Source of the DNA: a bacterium
GTDB lineage: Bacteria; Planctomycetota; UBA8108; UBA1146
NCBI GenBank assembly: GCA_029976805.1
Contig: JAPOLY010000019.1
Coordinates: forward strand, 1-38,365
Direction: 5' to 3'
DNA: 38,365 nt
The notes under the pieces were generated by a model. It ran no database searches and was not told the DNA's origin. It was given only the letters and a program-made list of their open reading frames with translations. Below, piece by piece: positions 34,382 to 38,365 of the stretch (its first letter is position 1; each line of letters begins with the position of its first letter). The position numbers and the translations under genes are program-made.

Positions 34382-34471
34382 ATTTCCATGAATCGCAGCA
34401 AGCGGGATCTTGATCCCCACCTCCCCCCGGATACTCTCAGGGACTGACTTGATGAAGGGGAATCACAGGGA

Positions 34472-35251
34472 ATGTCCAGAATCATCGCCGTCACCAGCCA
34501 AAAGGGCGGGGTCGGCAAAACCACGACCGCTATCAACCTGTCCGCCTACCTCGCACTTGCAGGTGCCAAGGTCTTACTGGTGGACCTGGACCCCCAAAGC
34601 AATGCCACCAGTGGAATGGGTCTGGAGGGCCCGGAGAGATCCCACCTTCCCGACATCCTCGAAGGGCGCCTGTCGTGGGAACGTGCATGCCGGTCCACCC
34701 CCATCGAGGGCCTCCGCTGCCTCCCCAGCTCGCTTCACCTGCAAGTTCCGATCGACGAACGCCAGGCCAGAGGAACGGGAGTAGACCTCCTCAGAGAAGC
34801 TTGGACGAGCGATGAGGCCGCTCTCGACTTTGTCATCCTCGATTGCCCCCCCAGCCTCGGTCCCATGACCGATCTTGCTCTGGGTCTGGCAGACTCGGTC
34901 CTGATTCCGGTTCAATGTGAGTACTTCGCGATGGAAGGTCTTGCTCAGGTATTGGCGAGGATCCGCCAGGCAGAACAGGAACTCCAGCGCACCATCGAAC
35001 TCCAGGGACTGGTCTTGACCCTTTACAGTCCCGAAACAGACCTGTGCCATGATGTGGCACGTGAAGTCAAACAGTTCTTCCCCCAGGAGACCCTGGAGAC
35101 CCCCATTTTGCGGGATTCCACCCTGGCGGAGGCCACCAGTCACGGGAAACCGATTTCCCTCTATGACACCCGCTCACCCGGAGCGTGGTCCTACATGAAT
35201 TTGGCAAAGGAGATCCTCAAACATGAATCGCAAACTCGGACGCGGGCTTGA
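34472..35251 (+). CDS. parA: Chromosome partitioning ATPase ParA/Soj
   Basis: A 259-residue Walker ATPase that moves ParB-parS complexes on the nucleoid. Motifs: deviant Walker A SQKGGVGKTTTAINL, LVDLDPQSNATSG and LDCPPSLGPMT. The length is typical of chromosomal Soj without a DNA-binding extension. AGGGA precedes the ATG. The last 29 bases overlap the start of parB in another frame. Two parS-like sites lie directly upstream, so ParB may also control this promoter. Confidence 0.96.
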   Translation: MSRIIAVTSQKGGVGKTTTAINLSAYLALAGAKVLLVDLDPQSNATSGMGLEGPERSHLPDILEGRLSWERACRSTPIEGLRCLPSSLHLQVPIDERQARGTGVDLLREAWTSDEAALDFVILDCPPSLGPMTDLALGLADSVLIPVQCEYFAMEGLAQVLARIRQAEQELQRTIELQGLVLTLYSPETDLCHDVAREVKQFFPQETLETPILRDSTLAEATSHGKPISLYDTRSPGAWSYMNLAKEILKHESQTRTRA

Positions 35252-36152
35252 TGCCCTGATTCGCAGGTCGGAACAGACGTCCCCGCCTGATGCGCCTTCT
35301 TCGACGACTCAAACCGAGCCTGAGGCCCCCACTCATGGCCTGCAGATCCGGTTTGTCTCCCCGGAGGAGATCCACGCCAACCCTGACCAACCGCGCTCGG
35401 TGTTTGAGCCACAGGCCATTGAAGAGCTCTCCCGCTCTGTCGCCGCGGACGGTGTCTTGCAACCTCTGGTTGTCAGAGTCCGCCCGGAAGGCGGATTTGA
35501 ACTGATCGCCGGAGAACGCCGCCTTCGTGCCTCCAGAATGGCCCAGTTGGAGGAAATCCCGGTCATCGTCCGGGAAATCGACAATGACCGCATGTTGTCA
35601 TTGGCTTTGACCGAGAACCTCCAACGAGAGGATCTCAATCCCATCGAACTGGCCCGTGCCTATCAGGCTCTTCAGGAGTCCTTCGATTGGACCCAGGAAC
35701 AGCTCGCCGAAAATGTCCAGAAGAAGCGCTCCAGCGTCGCCAATACCTTGCGCTTCCTCGAACTGGAACGGGATATCCAACAGAGCCTCATGGATCGCAA
35801 AATTTCATCGGGGCACGCCAAGCTGCTCCTCGGAGTTCAAAACCGCGAAGAACGCAAAGGCTGGCATCAGAAATTATTGTCCAAAAAATGGACGGTCAGG
35901 GAACTCGACGGCGCGATACGTGGTGAAGAAACCCAACAAACCACCCCATCAACAACCCCTAAAGACAAATCAAAGCCAGAAAATGGGGGCGGAACCCACA
36001 TCAAAGAGGAAGAGAAGCGATTGGGTGAATTCTTCGGGACCAATGTGTCCGTTATTCAGGGGGGCAAAAAGGGCCGCGGAAAAATCACCATCGAGTTTTA
36101 TTCGACAGAGGACTACGAACGTATTACCGACCTGATCGTTCGAAAATCCTGA
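35223..36152 (+). CDS. parB: Chromosome partitioning protein ParB/Spo0J
   Basis: A 309-residue parS-binding CTPase. The N-terminal ParA-activating segment (MNRKLGRGLDALIRR) is followed by the CTP-binding domain with QPRSVFEP and GERRLRASRMA, then the helix-turn-helix (WTQEQLAENVQKKRSSVANT) and a Lys-rich linker to the C-terminal dimer domain. GGAG nine bases before ATG 35223 supports a start inside the 3' end of parA, and LGRGLDALI is the usual N-terminus. Confidence 0.95.
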   Translation: MNRKLGRGLDALIRRSEQTSPPDAPSSTTQTEPEAPTHGLQIRFVSPEEIHANPDQPRSVFEPQAIEELSRSVAADGVLQPLVVRVRPEGGFELIAGERRLRASRMAQLEEIPVIVREIDNDRMLSLALTENLQREDLNPIELARAYQALQESFDWTQEQLAENVQKKRSSVANTLRFLELERDIQQSLMDRKISSGHAKLLLGVQNREERKGWHQKLLSKKWTVRELDGAIRGEETQQTTPSTTPKDKSKPENGGGTHIKEEEKRLGEFFGTNVSVIQGGKKGRGKITIEFYSTEDYERITDLIVRKS

Positions 36153-36164
36153 ATCCGTTGGCCG

Positions 36165-36998
36165 ATGTGGGGACGCAGATGGAATCCTTCTTGGGTTCCT
36201 CTTCCGTTTCCCACAGCCCTCGGAGCTTCAGCGATGCTACTTCTGTCGTGCCTGATACTGTCGATCGCCCTCATGACCTGGGCCATCGGTCAACTGCGTG
36301 GTGACCTGCTCTCACGCGGGGTGCTCAAGTGCTTTCTGTTTCCCGCACTGCTCCCCGATGCTCTCGCACGAACCATCACCTGTCTGGCCACCGCCACTCC
36401 GATTCGCGGACTCTCTCCGTGGAAAGATGGAGAGCCTCTGTTGGTCGAGGGAGCCTGTCCCGTTCGCCGACTTTCACTCCCTCTCGGAAGCGTCCTGCGC
36501 ATCTCCATCCTGATCGCTGCCAGCGTGACTTGCGTCATCAAAATTGGCCCTTTGAGCACGATTCTGCCCAACCCCCAAACCCTTGAATTCGCAGCGCAAA
36601 GGGGCCCTGGAGCCTTTTTTGCCGAATTGCTACCGACCGTGGCGGAAGTCTCCGCACTCGGCCTGCCCGCTCTGTTGGCAGTCGCAGGACTGGCCGCCAT
36701 GACACTTGCCGCAGGCCTCAGAAATGGGGAAGCCATCGCTGCCATGATGGTCGGGGGTGGAACAGTGGGGGTGTTGCAGATGGGTGACTGGATCGGATTG
36801 CGATTGAGCCCGTTTAGCAACGGATGGTTTTTGCAGCGCTTCTATGAAGCGGAGTTTGGCAAGGCGCTGATCCTGTTGATGATCATCTCACTCAGCCTCA
36901 CAGCACTGCTGCTGATGCTCCATGCCGTGCCCGCCAGCATCGGTCGCCTCCGACCCCGGCCGGTCAACCCCCAGGGACACCTGCTGACACGAACCTGA
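36165..36998 (+). CDS. Membrane protein of unknown function
   Basis: Up to 277 residues with about five hydrophobic helices (for example MLLLSCLILSIALMTWAI, ALGLPALLAVAGLAAMTLAA and ALILLMIISLSLTALLLMLH) and Gly-rich loops. I recognise no family or catalytic motif. It begins 12 bases after parB on the same strand and may share its transcript. The start is open: ATG 36165 lacks a clear Shine-Dalgarno, while ATG 36234 has GGAG eight bases upstream and would begin directly with the first helix. Confidence 0.7.
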   Translation: MWGRRWNPSWVPLPFPTALGASAMLLLSCLILSIALMTWAIGQLRGDLLSRGVLKCFLFPALLPDALARTITCLATATPIRGLSPWKDGEPLLVEGACPVRRLSLPLGSVLRISILIAASVTCVIKIGPLSTILPNPQTLEFAAQRGPGAFFAELLPTVAEVSALGLPALLAVAGLAAMTLAAGLRNGEAIAAMMVGGGTVGVLQMGDWIGLRLSPFSNGWFLQRFYEAEFGKALILLMIISLSLTALLLMLHAVPASIGRLRPRPVNPQGHLLTRT

Positions 36999-37085
36999 TC
37001 ACGCCCGATTCAGCCTCAAATTCCCCACAAATGGCTGATTTAGCACGATAACGGCCAACAAAGGGGACACTTCGAACCACTTTCC

Positions 37086-37115
37086 TTGCCGAAAGAGAAC
37101 CGGATTGCCTATGAT
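37086..37115 (+). promoter_or_regulatory. Possible promoter for the TolC-like gene
   Basis: TTGCCG (37086-37091) and TATGAT (37110-37115) are 18 bases apart, 41 bases before the ATG at 37157. Confidence 0.5.
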
Positions 37116-37156
37116 GTCGACTCCTCCACAGCGAGGGCAGACCCAGGAGGCAGACG

Positions 37157-38365
37157 ATGGTTCCCCATTCAAAAACACGCTTTGATCTCTCACTCGAGGC
37201 CCGAGTTTTCATCCTCCTGTTGGCGTGCTTCATTTGCGCACCATGGTTTCACAACGATGTTCTTGCAGAAGAAAACACCGACAAGGACGAACGCATCTTT
37301 GACAGCGGTGAGTTGCGCAAACTGGGTCTCGTTGAAGCGATTCAACTTGCCCACGAACACAACCTCGGCCTGCAGGTTCAACGCGTCTCTCAGGGCAAGG
37401 CTTACCTGGATCCCATCATTGCTGAAGCCGCCTTTGATCCGCTCTTCAGCACCGGCTTCACCCTCAGCGAATCCGAGACCACATCGACCAGCATCATCGA
37501 CGGAGCCGCCGTCGGAGAATCGTCGAAAAGGTCCAATGACAGCTATTTCATGGGACTTTCAGGCCTGATGCGCTACGGCACCAGCTGGCAGTTCCGGCTC
37601 AGTGGAAACCGCTCGGAAACCTCTGCAGTCAGCGACTTTTTCTCGCCATTGAACTACCGCAGTGGTGCCGAACTGACCCTGAGCCAACCGCTCCTGAGAG
37701 GCCGGGGCCAGGAAATCACCGAGACCAATTTGCGCGTTGCCCTGCGGAACGCCGAAGCTTCCAAGTTGGCAACTGTGCGCGCCATGGAAACCACCGTCGC
37801 CGCAGTGGAGAGCAGTTACTGGGATCTGGTCTACGCCCGCCGCAATGTGGAAGTGCAACGCAGTGCTCTCGAAGAGGCAGAGGAACTCCTCGAGCTCAAC
37901 CGCCGTCGCCTGGACGTGCAGGTCGGCACTCGCCTGGATGTCATCAGCGCCGAGGCCAACGTCGCCACCCAGAAGGCCAGCATCATCTCCGCTCTGAATG
38001 CCCTGCGGGATTTGCAGGACATCCTCCTCGACAGAATCAATGCTCCCGAGTTCCGTGGGGGAACCGACGTCGCATCGATGCTCAAGGATTTTGAGATCAT
38101 CCCGACGACCGCCATCAACCCGACCCAGTTCGATCCTCAACTGGAAAGCGTCGTCCAGGAGGCCCTTGCCCGCAGGCTCGAATTGGCCCAGAGCGACCTC
38201 CAGATCGCCAGCAGCAGGGATCTACTCAAGGTCCGCGAGAACGATCTGCTCCCCACACTCGACCTTTCCGGCAGTTTCAGCCAGCCGGGCAACGGTCTCA
38301 GTTTCAGCGAGTCCTGGTCAGACATCGGCGACGATTACGCCTGGAGTGCCGGGCTCAATCTGCAG
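37157..38365 (+). CDS. TolC-family outer-membrane efflux protein, 3' end outside window
   Basis: An outer-membrane channel protein for efflux or type I secretion, open for 403 codons to the right edge. A signal peptide (VFILLLACFICAPWFHNDVLA) is followed by the family start LGLVEAIQLAHEHNLGLQVQ. The segments LTLSQPLLRGRGQEI and SSYWDLVYARRNVEVQRSALEEAEELLELNRRRL DVQVGT are classical OEP helices and the VGT turn, and LPTLDLSGSFSQ begins the second repeat. AGGAGG six bases upstream decides the ATG. Efflux pump partners are not visible and may follow. Confidence 0.93.
   Translation, partial: MVPHSKTRFDLSLEARVFILLLACFICAPWFHNDVLAEENTDKDERIFDSGELRKLGLVEAIQLAHEHNLGLQVQRVSQGKAYLDPIIAEAAFDPLFSTGFTLSESETTSTSIIDGAAVGESSKRSNDSYFMGLSGLMRYGTSWQFRLSGNRSETSAVSDFFSPLNYRSGAELTLSQPLLRGRGQEITETNLRVALRNAEASKLATVRAMETTVAAVESSYWDLVYARRNVEVQRSALEEAEELLELNRRRLDVQVGTRLDVISAEANVATQKASIISALNALRDLQDILLDRINAPEFRGGTDVASMLKDFEIIPTTAINPTQFDPQLESVVQEALARRLELAQSDLQIASSRDLLKVRENDLLPTLDLSGSFSQPGNGLSFSESWSDIGDDYAWSAGLNLQ

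Noticed and set aside
1-38365. CRISPR arrays, insertion sequences, prophage genes, tRNA or rRNA genes
   Set aside because: No regularly spaced repeats, transposase or integrase motifs, att-like repeats or RNA gene signatures were found on reading both strands.

Overview
The window looks like a stretch of chromosome from a Gram-negative, LPS-making bacterium. The support is an OstA/LptC-like protein beside a KdsC-like phosphatase, a TolC-like outer-membrane protein, several lipoboxes, and an outer-membrane barrel with a terminal Phe. The mix of a sulfatase, many multiheme cytochromes, a TatA ending in an acidic tail, and parAB/scpA housekeeping genes fits Planctomycetota or a neighbouring phylum. 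That placement is an inference from gene style only; no rRNA or tRNA gene is visible. TGA is a normal stop codon here.

Left end (1-4035): a minus-strand sugar uptake operon (SDR dehydrogenase, lipoprotein sugar-binding protein, two-domain ABC ATPase cut by the window edge). A divergent small lipoprotein/barrel gene follows, broken by two in-frame TGA codons. Next (4057-9761) come an orphan membrane histidine kinase with a degenerate receiver-like tail, then a plus-strand trio: an FAD monooxygenase, a PLP aminotransferase and a second monooxygenase paralogue that has lost key FAD-binding residues.

The most striking part is 9763-19928, a seven-gene minus-strand operon with short gaps or 4-base overlaps. 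In transcription order it encodes a pentaheme cytochrome c, an outer-membrane beta-barrel, a membrane-anchored FAD/NAD(P)/[2Fe-2S] reductase, a tetraheme c554-like cytochrome, a tandem cyclic-nucleotide-binding protein fused to a four-cluster [4Fe-4S] subunit, a minimal diheme cytochrome b, and a decaheme cytochrome with a cytoplasmic Cys4 motif. Together they could form an electron path from NAD(P)H through both membranes, with 19 predicted c-type hemes. No catalytic molybdenum or other terminal enzyme is seen, so an extracellular or outer-membrane electron conduit is the leading reading. Both large cytochromes carry similar acidic Leu-Leu repeats.

The rest is mostly core or envelope biology: a DUF4345-like membrane protein and a lipoprotein aldose 1-epimerase (20175-21825); ribosomal protein bL28; a minus-strand operon scpA-fmt-rsmB-TPR protein-sulfatase (22574-28606); a plus-strand run kdsC-giant LptC/OstA protein, then a CsgG/LpoB-like lipoprotein and tatA (28748-33430) closed by a strong terminator; a metallophosphoesterase; parA-parB with two parS-like palindromes just upstream; a membrane protein of unknown function; and a TolC-family protein running off the right edge.
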